From Candidatus Babeliales bacterium (GTDB lineage Bacteria > Babelota > Babeliae > Babelales > Chromulinivoraceae): DNA of 54,475 nucleotides. The notes under the pieces are model-generated. The model saw only the letters and a list, made by a program, of their open reading frames with translations, made no database searches and was not told where the DNA came from. The stretch spans positions 1 through 54,475 of the forward strand of contig JBAZWT010000009.1 in NCBI GenBank assembly GCA_041660205.1, given 5' to 3'. This document shows, piece after piece, positions 8,161-16,616 of the stretch; the first letter of the stretch is position 1, and each line of letters begins with the position of its first letter. Both the position numbers and the translations under genes were made by a program.

Positions 8161-8634
8161 TTATTTGGATTTATCAATTTTAATTATCTTGTCATCACAC
8201 AACGGCGATAGACAAAACACAATGCAACATGCAGAACTTACAAAAGCCGTTGCCCCTATCAAAATAGACGTGTTACATTTATTTGCATCATTCAATGTTG
8301 CGTTTAATTCTAAATGATTCGTATAGGCAGTTCTTAAATAATCTTTCAATTTGGCATTCTCTTTCTTAGAATCTTTTAAGGCACGGTTCAACTCTTCAAC
8401 TTGTCCTTTTAATGCCTCAAGCTCTAAGTTTCCAGATCTTTCTTCTGCAAATCTCTCAGAACTACCAGCTTGATAACCACTACTTCCAACAAAATCACTA
8501 TTTGGACTCATAATTAACGAACTACTTAATGATGGCAATGGCAACTCAGATTCCGTTTTGCGGTTCGTTAAAGAGCATTGCAAATCACAACAAAATAAAA
8601 CTAAACATGAACATATTATTTTTTTTAAAAACAC
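8161..8634 (-). CDS. small exported coiled-coil protein, unknown family
   Basis: 157 residues from a GTG start with GGAGAT six bases upstream. It has a Cys-rich signal peptide (KKIICSCLVLFCCDLQC), then a Ser-rich segment. A coiled coil follows at about residues 70-120 (LEALKGQVEELNRALKDSKK), and a single hydrophobic helix lies at about 125-147 before a basic tail. The shape is that of a periplasmic or surface protein anchored at its C-terminus. It is divergent from the exported gene at 8755. Confidence 0.65.
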   Translation of the reverse strand: MFLKKIICSCLVLFCCDLQCSLTNRKTESELPLPSLSSSLIMSPNSDFVGSSGYQAGSSERFAEERSGNLELEALKGQVEELNRALKDSKKENAKLKDYLRTAYTNHLELNATLNDANKCNTSILIGATAFVSSACCIVFCLSPLCDDKIIKIDKSK

Positions 8635-8754
8635 AGCAATATCTCCGAATTTTTGTTATACTTATTTTTCAATAAAAAGCCTTAAGACTCACAATAATGG
8701 ATTGTAGCGCCATACAAAAAAATAAACAATATTTTTTCACAAAGGAATAATACA

Positions 8755-9603
8755 ATGAAAAAACAACTTTTAGGATTATTAATAATTTTTTCAGCTGCAA
8801 GCTGTTGCAAGGCAGAAGAAAAACCATCAACTTCCACCGATCAATTGCCTACTGCTGATAGCCAATTACAAAAACAGACCGAATTGCTCGAACATCAAAA
8901 TAAAATATTAACCGCTTTACTAACCTTACAATATGAAGCGGCTGTGCAAAAAGAAGAAGAAAAAAAAAATCATCATCAACAATTACTCCGTAAACAGGCT
9001 GCTGCACAAGCTAACAAACCATGGATAGATAAAAAATCTATAATGAATCTGAGCATGCCAGACCTTAATCTTGAATATCCGAAAAATGAAAATTGTCCTC
9101 TGGCAAATCAGGCAAATATGTTTTATGACAATCCATTAGATCCTCAATCTGTTGCTGTTCTTCTTGCCATTGATGAGCTTATTATCGATACTTTTGATAG
9201 TTATTTATGGCCTACCATTCGTTCAATCGTAATCAATAGAATTGCTACAAAAATAGCTTCAACAGCTCTTGAAAAAATAGATGAAGTCGCAGATAATACA
9301 ATTGGCATACGACCTTGGGAGATGCTATCTTCTTTAACGCCAACAGAGCGAGAGCATAACCAATTACTCCGCTCCACAGAAATCAGCAAACTCATGGCTA
9401 AAATGAAAAACTTACAGCAAGAAGTAGCTCCTGAAGAATTAAAAAAAGAACTGACGCGTAAAATTAATGAACTTAAAAATATTGCTAGACAGCAAGACGA
9501 TGAACGTACTGCTCGCGCTAATAGCGGAATTCCAGCAACTGGTAGCAATGAAAGAAGAGAGTCTAGACCAACAGCAGAACCTACCGTAGAAGAAGTAGAT
9601 TAA
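8755..9603 (+). CDS. exported helical protein, unknown family
   Basis: 282 residues with AAAGGAA before the ATG. The signal peptide ends at a lipobox-like SAASCCK, so it may be a lipoprotein. A Gln/Glu/Lys coiled coil lies at about residues 35-85. A folded middle (about 95-195) includes ELIIDTFDSYLWP, then a second charged helix at about 205-250 and a disordered acidic tail. No homologous family is recognised. Confidence 0.68.
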   Translation: MKKQLLGLLIIFSAASCCKAEEKPSTSTDQLPTADSQLQKQTELLEHQNKILTALLTLQYEAAVQKEEEKKNHHQQLLRKQAAAQANKPWIDKKSIMNLSMPDLNLEYPKNENCPLANQANMFYDNPLDPQSVAVLLAIDELIIDTFDSYLWPTIRSIVINRIATKIASTALEKIDEVADNTIGIRPWEMLSSLTPTEREHNQLLRSTEISKLMAKMKNLQQEVAPEELKKELTRKINELKNIARQQDDERTARANSGIPATGSNERRESRPTAEPTVEEVD

Positions 9604-9742
9604 TAATCGTTTCAATAGTAGAAATTTTCCACTCAGAAAAAAGCCTGCTATACTCATTGGCAATGACCCGGCTTGGCACAAAAAGCTACGCCGAGGCAAG
9701 AAAAAAGAAAAAAACATATCCCAATGCAAAGGATACTAACCC

Positions 9743-11464
9743 ATGAAGCCAAACAAACAAACCGAGCAGCGCCTCGAAGTATTACGACACTCTGCTGCTC
9801 ACTTACTCGCACAAGCGATTACACAGCTTTTTCCAAATACCATCCTGACCATTGGACCTGCAACCAAAGAAGGATTCTTTTACGATTTTCAACCTGAACA
9901 AAATTTTGTTCAGTCAGACTTGCCAGCAATCGAGCAACGCATGAAAGAATTGGCTGATAAAAATTATCCAATTACCCATGAAGATATTTCAAAAGAAGAA
10001 GCACGAAAACTGTACAAAAATAATCCATTTAAACTTGAATTGATCAACGGTATCCCAGGTGAAACTGTTGGACTTTCTCGCCAAGGTGATTTTTACGATC
10101 TTTGTCGTGGTGGCCACGTACCGTCAACTGGCGATATCAAAAGCATCATGCTTACGGGCATTTCTGGATCTTACTGGCGTGCTGATCAAAGCAATGCACC
10201 ATTGCAGCGTATTTCAGGTACAGCATTTTTTAACGACAAAGAACTACGCACCTACCTAATGCAAAAAGAGATGGCTGCAAAATATGACCATCGAAAACTG
10301 GGTAAAGAAATGGACCTGTTCTCATTTCAAGATGAAGGAACCGGCTTTCCTTTTTATCACCCAAAAGGTGCTTTCATTATTAACAAACTTAAAGACTTCA
10401 TTCGCAACATCTGGACAAACAACGGTTACCATGAAACCATAACGCCAACCATTTTAGACGTTGCCCTCTGGAAACAATCAGGTCACTACGAAAATTATAA
10501 AAAACACATGTACTTTAGTACCGTTGAAAATAAAGAGTATGCGGTCAAGCCTATGAACTGCCCAGGGTCAATTTTGATTTATAAGCAAAACTTACACTCA
10601 TACCGAGAGTTACCCCTCCGGCTTGCAGAATTTGGTCACGTGCATCGATTTGAACTGTCTGGCGTGCTACATGGACTCTTCCGCGTGAGAGCTTTTACAC
10701 AAGATGACACACACATGTACTGCGCACCTGAACAAATTGAAGCTCAAATTGTCAGCTCGATTCAAACTATTGACCAAGTGTGGAAAACATTTGGTATCGA
10801 AGATGTGCACTATGCAGTTTCAACCAAACCTGAAAATGCTATGGGAAGCGATGACCTTTGGACTATCGCAATCGATGCTTTAAAAAATGGTCTGACTAAA
10901 GCTGGAAAAGAATTTGAAATCTATGAAGGCGAAGGTGCTTTCTACGGACCAAAAATTGAAGTCACGATTCATGATTCAATGGGCCGCTCATGGCAATGTT
11001 CAACGGTACAAGTTGATTTCTTCATGCCACAAAATTTTGAATTGTACTACATCAATAACAAGGGCGAAAAACAAACCCCAGTTATTATTCATCAAGCTAT
11101 CCTTGGTTCACTTGAACGATTCTTTGGAATCATGCTGGAACATTTTAAAGGACATTTTCCATTCTGGCTGTGCCCGACACAGATCAAAGTTATACCAATT
11201 ACTTCTGATCAGTCGGAGTACGCACAAAACATTTACAAAGCACTGAAAAGCGCTGGGCTGCGAACTGAACTGGATGAAAGCTCTGAACCACTTTCTGCAA
11301 AAATCAAAGTGGCTCAAATGGAAAAAATTCCATGGATGCTCGTGGTTGGCCAAAAAGAAATGGAAGCAAACACCATCACCCTGCGCCATGTAACGGGCAA
11401 ACAGGAATTTGGTTTAACGCTTGAAACCATTTTAGAAATGGCACATAAAGAAAATAAAGTTTAG
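9743..11464 (+). CDS. thrS: threonyl-tRNA synthetase lacking the N-terminal TGS domain
   Basis: 573 residues with AAAGGAT before the ATG. The enzyme charges tRNA-Thr. It starts directly at the editing domain (H16-S-A-A-H20 zinc/editing motif), so the roughly 60-residue TGS (N1) domain of standard bacterial ThrRS (about 640 residues) is absent. The class II catalytic core is intact: KPMNCPGSI with the zinc-binding Cys, FGHVHRFE motif 2, VRAFTQDDTH and QAILGSLERFFG motif 3. A C-terminal anticodon-binding domain covers about residues 465-573. An in-frame upstream extension carrying a TGS was not seen. Confidence 0.95.
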   Translation: MKPNKQTEQRLEVLRHSAAHLLAQAITQLFPNTILTIGPATKEGFFYDFQPEQNFVQSDLPAIEQRMKELADKNYPITHEDISKEEARKLYKNNPFKLELINGIPGETVGLSRQGDFYDLCRGGHVPSTGDIKSIMLTGISGSYWRADQSNAPLQRISGTAFFNDKELRTYLMQKEMAAKYDHRKLGKEMDLFSFQDEGTGFPFYHPKGAFIINKLKDFIRNIWTNNGYHETITPTILDVALWKQSGHYENYKKHMYFSTVENKEYAVKPMNCPGSILIYKQNLHSYRELPLRLAEFGHVHRFELSGVLHGLFRVRAFTQDDTHMYCAPEQIEAQIVSSIQTIDQVWKTFGIEDVHYAVSTKPENAMGSDDLWTIAIDALKNGLTKAGKEFEIYEGEGAFYGPKIEVTIHDSMGRSWQCSTVQVDFFMPQNFELYYINNKGEKQTPVIIHQAILGSLERFFGIMLEHFKGHFPFWLCPTQIKVIPITSDQSEYAQNIYKALKSAGLRTELDESSEPLSAKIKVAQMEKIPWMLVVGQKEMEANTITLRHVTGKQEFGLTLETILEMAHKENKV

Positions 11465-11470
11465 ATAGAT

Positions 11471-11516
11471 ACCCCTCGATACAAAATCGCAAGCGATTTC
11501 ACTCGGGGCGAACGAC
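11471..11516 (-). repeat. GTTCG-hairpin repeat, copy A
   Basis: Read on the minus strand it is CGTTCG, then CCCC-GA-GTG, an inner stem AAATCGC-TT-GCGATTT, then TGTATCGA-GGGG. The outer pairing is CCCC/GGGG. It lies just after the thrS stop and is paired with copy B. Confidence 0.8.
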
Positions 11517-11540
11517 TGAAAAAAATAATTCATAAACCGC

Positions 11541-11587
11541 CGTTCGTCTCGAGTGTTTTGCTTTAGCAAAATGTATCGAGAGATAGT
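11541..11587 (+). repeat. GTTCG-hairpin repeat, copy B
   Basis: CGTTCG, outer stem TCTC/GAGA, inner stem TTTTGC-TTTA-GCAAAA, TGTATCGA. The outer stem differs from the common TCCC/GGGA form by a C-to-T and matching G-to-A change. It lies ten bases past the nth stop. Confidence 0.8.
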
Positions 11588-11596
11588 CCTTTTAGA

Positions 11597-12247
11597 TTAA
11601 ACCTTATTTTTAACAATCTCAGAAATTTCCCTACACTGCTCCAGATCACACCGTTTCGACTTACATATCGATTGGCCCCATTTGACCAAAAGATAGTTCC
11701 ACTCTATCCAGTATTTTTCTGGCAAAATTTTTTTAAGCGCAGCCTCAGTCTGCTCAGGAGTCTTGGTTGCAACCATACCCCAATGATTTGATAAACGATG
11801 CACATGGGTGTCAACGCAAATTGCCGGAATATCAAATGCTTCGGCTAGAACCAAATTTGCTGTCTTTAAACCGATACCTTTGATCGAACGAAGCAAGAAC
11901 AGATCTGCTGGAACTTTTCCATCGAATCGATCGAGCAAATCTTGAGAAACTGAATGCAACCGTTTGGCCTTGGTTTTGAAATAATTAATTGATTTGATTG
12001 TTTGCTCGATTTGACTGAATGAGAGCGCAACCATCTCTTGCGGCGTTTGTGCGAGCTTAAAAAGTTCTATGGATACTGGCAACGTGACCACATCGCGCGC
12101 TTGCAGGCTTAAAAGGCAGCTGATGAGAATGTGATAAGGGCTTTTGCCATATAAAAAAATAATCTCCCGAGTCATTGGCTCAGGAGACTTTTTCGTGTCT
12201 TTTTTAAGAATTTCTATGATCTGATCAATTCTAAAAGTATTTTGCAT
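11597..12247 (-). CDS. nth: endonuclease III-like DNA glycosylase with altered cysteine cluster
   Basis: 216 residues. A base-excision repair glycosylase/AP lyase for oxidised pyrimidines. The helix-hairpin-helix LRSIKGIGLKTANLV carries the catalytic Lys (K128), and the catalytic Asp is D146 in CVDTHVHR. Both are intact. The C-terminal iron-sulfur motif is not: the standard C-x6-C-x2-C-x5-C is replaced by C195-x4-C200-x4-C205, so a normal 4Fe-4S cluster is unlikely. Otherwise the length is normal. Confidence 0.9.
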   Translation of the reverse strand: MQNTFRIDQIIEILKKDTKKSPEPMTREIIFLYGKSPYHILISCLLSLQARDVVTLPVSIELFKLAQTPQEMVALSFSQIEQTIKSINYFKTKAKRLHSVSQDLLDRFDGKVPADLFLLRSIKGIGLKTANLVLAEAFDIPAICVDTHVHRLSNHWGMVATKTPEQTEAALKKILPEKYWIEWNYLLVKWGQSICKSKRCDLEQCREISEIVKNKV

Positions 12248-12274
12248 GCTACTTTGTTACTTTTTAAAATTGGA

Positions 12275-12544
12275 TTAATCAGGCCAAGGCGGACAAACTG
12301 GTTTTGGACTTGGTTTTATAGGATTTGGTTTTCTTGGAAAATTTGGTTTTTTTGGCTGTGATGGGATATTTTCTAAATTAAGAACAAATCCTGCTACGCT
12401 TAACTCCGTTACATCCAGTGTTTCAGTAACGTATCTAGCTTGTGATGATTGAACTAAACCGAATGAAAGAATGGTCATAAAAAAAAGAAATCTTGAAGAT
12501 TTTGCCAAATCAGATAATTTATAAAGAAATGATTGAGTAAGCAC
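12275..12544 (-). CDS. small exported proline-rich protein
   Basis: 89 residues from the GTG at 12544, which has AAGGAG at proper spacing. A long n-region precedes a hydrophobic segment (FLFFMTILSFGLV) and a cleavage-like SSQA-R. The mature part is about 50 residues and ends in a Pro/Lys-rich tail (PKKPNFPRKPNP). No family recognised. Confidence 0.55.
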   Translation of the reverse strand: MLTQSFLYKLSDLAKSSRFLFFMTILSFGLVQSSQARYVTETLDVTELSVAGFVLNLENIPSQPKKPNFPRKPNPIKPSPKPVCPPWPD

Positions 12545-12635
12545 GATACTCCTTAGAAAGTTAACAAACACGTTTAAATTTCAGAACAATAATTACAAAG
12601 AGTATAATAAGGCACTACAATAAGGTCAAGGTAAC

Positions 12636-15305
12636 ATGAGTAATTTTCTAACAATTTTTCAACAAGGCATAGATTTTTTATCGAGTGCTTACATTGTAAT
12701 TCCAGTACAACTTGTTTCAATTGTAATGCTTTCAAAAATTGTAACAAAGCTAACAACCTTATTGTTCACGCACAATAAATTTAAAGATAAAAAGATTCTA
12801 TTTTTACTTTTTATTATTCCGTTGCTCGCTTTAATGATAGAAAACGTTTCTTGGATTACTAAATTCATTATCCCAAAAACATCACTCGCTCGTAGTATCA
12901 ACTGTCTTGCTTGGATTTTTAGCTGCATTAAATTTCACAGTCTTATTTTATTTTTGGAACAACTCACCGACAAAAACTTTTATTTAAAATTTTATCACAA
13001 GATCTTTTTCATCCTAGAATTTGCATTGTGCTGCTCATTTATTATCAGCACCATCCATCAAATTCAGTACGGAACACCTTTTCCATTTGTCATTAATATT
13101 TATTACATCATGACCATTTTTTGGTTTGCAAGCATGATCACTATTTTAAAAGGATTATCTCACCAATCACTGCCTATTGTCTTAAAACAACAGCTTAAAA
13201 TTCTTTTCTTTTATCTTTTATGCCCACATCTTATCTGTATTTTATTAGAATTTTTACCAATCGTGCTTTTCGATAAAGCTCAAATTATTGCATTTTCAAA
13301 CTTAAACATTATTTTTATCACAGCTAGTTTATATTTTTGCTTTAAAAAAATTATGCAATTTCGATTCCTTAACCTATCAGAGCATGTACAAGCTCAACCA
13401 AGTATCAATATCACTACCAATTTCAAAGATACAATGGAACAAATCAATGTAGCATGCAATGAAGGTGAAATTGAGCACATCGTGCAAAATTTCTTTCAAG
13501 AACAGTTCCTCATTTCAAAATCAGGAATTACCACTTACATTCGCTCTAAAAGCGAGTCTGAAAATAGTACCCAGCAAGAGATCGAAAGCTTTTTGAATAA
13601 TGATCATGCAACGTTTAAACCCATTGAACTTCTTATAAAGCATAAAATTTTAGTCAGACATGAAATTGAATTTGATAAATTTTATACAAGCAACCCGATC
13701 ATTACAGAGCTTTCACAGTTTTTAAAAACTATCGATTGTGATATTTTCCTACCGATTTTAAATAATAAAAAATTGATCGGTTACATCACGGTTACCAATG
13801 ACAATGCACAAACTATTTACAACCTTGATCAACAAAATAAAATGATCGTGCTTGCACAGTTTCTAGCTCCAGCAATTCACTTGCTCCAACATAACAATGT
13901 GTACGTTATGCTCCAGGAAACTAAAGAAATCAAAGAAGAACTATACGCAAAACACCAAGAAATTAATCAATACAAAGAAAGTATTAAAAAACTTTTAAAA
14001 GATCGTGTTGAAAATCATATCGGCGTTATTTTTTACAAAAGTAAACATTTTTCATTTAAAAACGCTGAAGCCCAAACACTTCTTGGTATCAATCCAAACC
14101 TGCAACCAAACCATTCAACAAGCGCTACGCTGAGCAACTTTGCACAGCAAATTGAACGATTTCAAACAGCTCAGACAACACACATGACCACGCAAAATGG
14201 TTCAAAGTTAATAATTTCTGGTATGCCGCACGCAGAACCTTCTGGTGGTGTGCTACTTATTTTGAGAAACCCTGAGGCAACAGATATCATCAAAATGCAA
14301 TTTGATGCTTTAAAAGATCCTTCAAAACGCGATTATTTGTTGTATCTTGAAACAACAAAAGCTGGCCAATCGATTAATAAATTGCTACCAAGCAATCACG
14401 AAACTATATTGAATGCTAAAATTCAACTGCTCGAAGCTGCTCTTCAAAAAGGCGCTTTACTGCTTGAAATGCATCAAGATGATATAAATCCAATAGTCGA
14501 AATTGTTCATCAAATGAGTGGTAAAGAAACACTACACATTTTAACTCTGCAGCAAGGGCAAGAAGAATGTGCTGTAAAACTGTTTGGCATCAACCCACTT
14601 TTAAGCCAGCAGCGAGAAATAGCCCTCTTGGAAAAACATACGACAGGCACGCTCGTTATTAAAAATGTTGAATTACTCGATATCACGTCACAACAAAAAT
14701 TAGCTTATTTCATTCGTTATGGAATTTTTTCACCACTCAAAAGCGAGCAGCGTAAATTTAGTAGCGCTCGAATCATTTGCTCAACAAGTCACAAATTACA
14801 AACCCTTGTAAATGATGGCTTGATTGTTCCAGAGCTTTATAACGAACTTAAAAGAAATTCTCAAAACTCTATTTTACGCCTGCCTTCACTTGTTACGATG
14901 GATCATCAAGAACTTTCGCTCATCATCGATGGATTTATGTATCAAAACCTACAAGACGTTAGCAGCAAATCCTTAACGCCTCTCAATTACAAAGAAAAAG
15001 ATGCTTTAATTGAAAAACGCATCCCGAGCTTGTTTGAATTCAAACAAAAAATTCAAACACTTATGATGATGAAATCAACAGAGTCAGGCAAGGGCCAGGA
15101 AGAAAAATTAAGCGGTCCTAAAACGTTTGACAGTTCATGCCCTGAATTGCAACTAGCTACACAGCTTGGTAAACATGCGCTTAAAGACATTCAACTTATG
15201 ACATCTTTGTGGAAAAAATTAGGTAGTCAAACAAAAATTGCTGATTTACTTGGCGTCAACAGATCGTCGGTGAATAGACGTTGCAAAGATTTCCATTTAA
15301 TTTAA
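12636..15305 (+). CDS. membrane-anchored Fis-type regulator with a degenerate sigma-54-activator ATPase domain
   Basis: 889 residues. About seven hydrophobic segments occupy residues 15-245, then a GAF-like domain (about 265-420), a coiled linker, and a PAS-like segment (about 465-555). A region at about 575-790 aligns by eye with the AAA+ domain of sigma-54 activators: GTLVIKNVELL for GTLFLDEIxxL, ARIICSTSHKL for xRIIAATNxxL, and PELYNELKRN for the FRxDLYYRLN segment. A Fis-type helix-turn-helix ends the protein (TKIADLLGVNRSSVNRR). Walker A, the GAFTGA loop and the Walker B acids are gone, so ATP-driven activation is not expected. It may act as a membrane-bound DNA-binding sensor. Confidence 0.75.
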   Translation: MSNFLTIFQQGIDFLSSAYIVIPVQLVSIVMLSKIVTKLTTLLFTHNKFKDKKILFLLFIIPLLALMIENVSWITKFIIPKTSLARSINCLAWIFSCIKFHSLILFLEQLTDKNFYLKFYHKIFFILEFALCCSFIISTIHQIQYGTPFPFVINIYYIMTIFWFASMITILKGLSHQSLPIVLKQQLKILFFYLLCPHLICILLEFLPIVLFDKAQIIAFSNLNIIFITASLYFCFKKIMQFRFLNLSEHVQAQPSINITTNFKDTMEQINVACNEGEIEHIVQNFFQEQFLISKSGITTYIRSKSESENSTQQEIESFLNNDHATFKPIELLIKHKILVRHEIEFDKFYTSNPIITELSQFLKTIDCDIFLPILNNKKLIGYITVTNDNAQTIYNLDQQNKMIVLAQFLAPAIHLLQHNNVYVMLQETKEIKEELYAKHQEINQYKESIKKLLKDRVENHIGVIFYKSKHFSFKNAEAQTLLGINPNLQPNHSTSATLSNFAQQIERFQTAQTTHMTTQNGSKLIISGMPHAEPSGGVLLILRNPEATDIIKMQFDALKDPSKRDYLLYLETTKAGQSINKLLPSNHETILNAKIQLLEAALQKGALLLEMHQDDINPIVEIVHQMSGKETLHILTLQQGQEECAVKLFGINPLLSQQREIALLEKHTTGTLVIKNVELLDITSQQKLAYFIRYGIFSPLKSEQRKFSSARIICSTSHKLQTLVNDGLIVPELYNELKRNSQNSILRLPSLVTMDHQELSLIIDGFMYQNLQDVSSKSLTPLNYKEKDALIEKRIPSLFEFKQKIQTLMMMKSTESGKGQEEKLSGPKTFDSSCPELQLATQLGKHALKDIQLMTSLWKKLGSQTKIADLLGVNRSSVNRRCKDFHLI

Positions 15306-15346
15306 ATTAGGCACAACCCAGGCTTCGCTTATGACTTACAGAGCTC

Positions 15347-15393
15347 CGTTCGTCCTGAGTGAATTTTTGTAGAAAATTTGTATCGAAGGATAA
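15347..15393 (+). repeat. GTTCG-hairpin repeat, copy C (single)
   Basis: CGTTCG, outer stem TCCT/AGGA, inner stem AATTTT/AAAATT, TGTATCGA. A further flanking stem AGCTCC/GGAGCT (15342-15347 and 15395-15400) closes it. It sits between the regulator gene and the Xer recombinase. Confidence 0.8.
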
Positions 15394-15466
15394 AGGAGCT
15401 ACGCCGGGCCACGGTACAAAATAATTAAAAAACGGAACCTACATGGTATACCGTGGAGGAATTGCA

Positions 15467-16396
15467 ATGAAGTATGATCAAGCCTATGAAAAAAAAGAGG
15501 ACTTCTTAACACATTTAGACGTTGAACGTAACGTCGCCCTCAACACCTACAAATCGTATCAATATGATTTAAATCAATTTTTCACCTTCTGGAAAAAAAC
15601 AAACGACGCACATCCAATGTCATCTTTTACCATGCAGGAAATGCTAGAAAAATTTTTCATGCATTTGTACACGCTTAAAATACAAAAAAGTTCTATTGCC
15701 CGTAAAATTGCCTGCTTTAAATCGTATGGCACGTATCTGCATAGCTGCAATATTTTAATCAATCTGAAATTGACAGCACCTCGCATTGATAAAAAATTAC
15801 CAAGTTATCTAACAATTGAAGAAATCACGTATCTTTTAGATATCTTGCCTGACAAAGATTATCCTACCAAGCGCCCTTTGCGCGATAGAGCTATGCTTGA
15901 AACATTGTACAGCACAGGAGTACGATGCTCAGAACTGACCGGTATGAAACTCTCTGACATAGACTTTGACCAAAAATCTATCTTGATTACAGGAAAAGGT
16001 AATAAACAACGGATTGTGCTGTTCGGAGAAAAAGCAAAAGAAAAAATGTTGCGCTACCTTCGAGAGGAACGCGTTATCGATTTAAAAAATCATGACAATG
16101 ATTATTTTTTCCTGAGCACCAATGGAAATAAATTTATTGATCGCACGCTGCAAGACATTTTAAGCCGACTTAGCAAAAAATTACCTCATAAAAAAATACT
16201 AACTCCTCATAAACTTCGTCATTCATTTGCAACACATTTACTCAATGCTGGCATGAATTTGCGAGCGCTTCAAGAACTGCTGGGCCATGCGTCGCTGTCA
16301 ACTACTGAACGGTACACGCACATTGCAACGAAAGATTTAAAAGAATTGTACCAAAGAATTAATCCTATGGCGTTTTTGAGTGAAAAAAGCGAGTAA
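15467..16396 (+). CDS. tyrosine recombinase XerC/XerD
   Basis: 309 residues from the ATG at 15467, which has GGAGG seven bases upstream; the earlier ATG at 15443 precedes that site. It is the chromosome-dimer resolution recombinase. The N-terminal SAM-like core-binding domain covers about residues 10-100. The catalytic residues are present: R153 (STGVRCSEL), Lys in GKGNKQR, H248 and R251 (HKLRH), H274 (LGHAS) and nucleophile Y283 (TERYTHI). Size and absence of phage neighbours favour the housekeeping Xer over an integrase; C versus D cannot be decided. Confidence 0.92.
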   Translation: MKYDQAYEKKEDFLTHLDVERNVALNTYKSYQYDLNQFFTFWKKTNDAHPMSSFTMQEMLEKFFMHLYTLKIQKSSIARKIACFKSYGTYLHSCNILINLKLTAPRIDKKLPSYLTIEEITYLLDILPDKDYPTKRPLRDRAMLETLYSTGVRCSELTGMKLSDIDFDQKSILITGKGNKQRIVLFGEKAKEKMLRYLREERVIDLKNHDNDYFFLSTNGNKFIDRTLQDILSRLSKKLPHKKILTPHKLRHSFATHLLNAGMNLRALQELLGHASLSTTERYTHIATKDLKELYQRINPMAFLSEKSE

Positions 16397-16423
16397 AGAC
16401 TAGAGTTCGATATTACCCCCAGT

Positions 16424-16466
16424 CGTTCGCCCTGAGTGTTTTTCGAAGAAAAATGTATCGAAGGGT
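16424..16466 (+). repeat. GTTCG-hairpin repeat, copy D
   Basis: CGTTCG, outer stem CCCT/AGGG, inner stem TTTTTC-GAA-GAAAAA, TGTATCGA. It converges with copy E, 13 bases away. Confidence 0.8.
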
Positions 16467-16478
16467 AAAAAATAATTA

Positions 16479-16524
16479 TCCCTCGATACAAAATTGCTTT
16501 GCAATTTTACTCGGGACGAACGAC
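16479..16524 (-). repeat. GTTCG-hairpin repeat, copy E
   Basis: Minus-strand reading: CGTTCG, outer stem TCCC/GGGA, inner stem AAATTGC-AAA-GCAATTT, TGTATCGA. With copy D it forms a large dyad between the Xer gene and PBP2. Confidence 0.8.
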
Positions 16525-16616
16525 TTGGATGAGTAAAAAATAAACTTGCTTGTGCATTACTGACAAAAAAGATATTTTCTTTATATCCATAAAAATTATC
16601 TTAAACCAAGGCAAAA

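Noticed and set aside
15467..16396. Phage or island integrase
   Set aside because: The size, the conserved residues and the lack of any phage gene, att repeat or adjacent tRNA point to housekeeping Xer.
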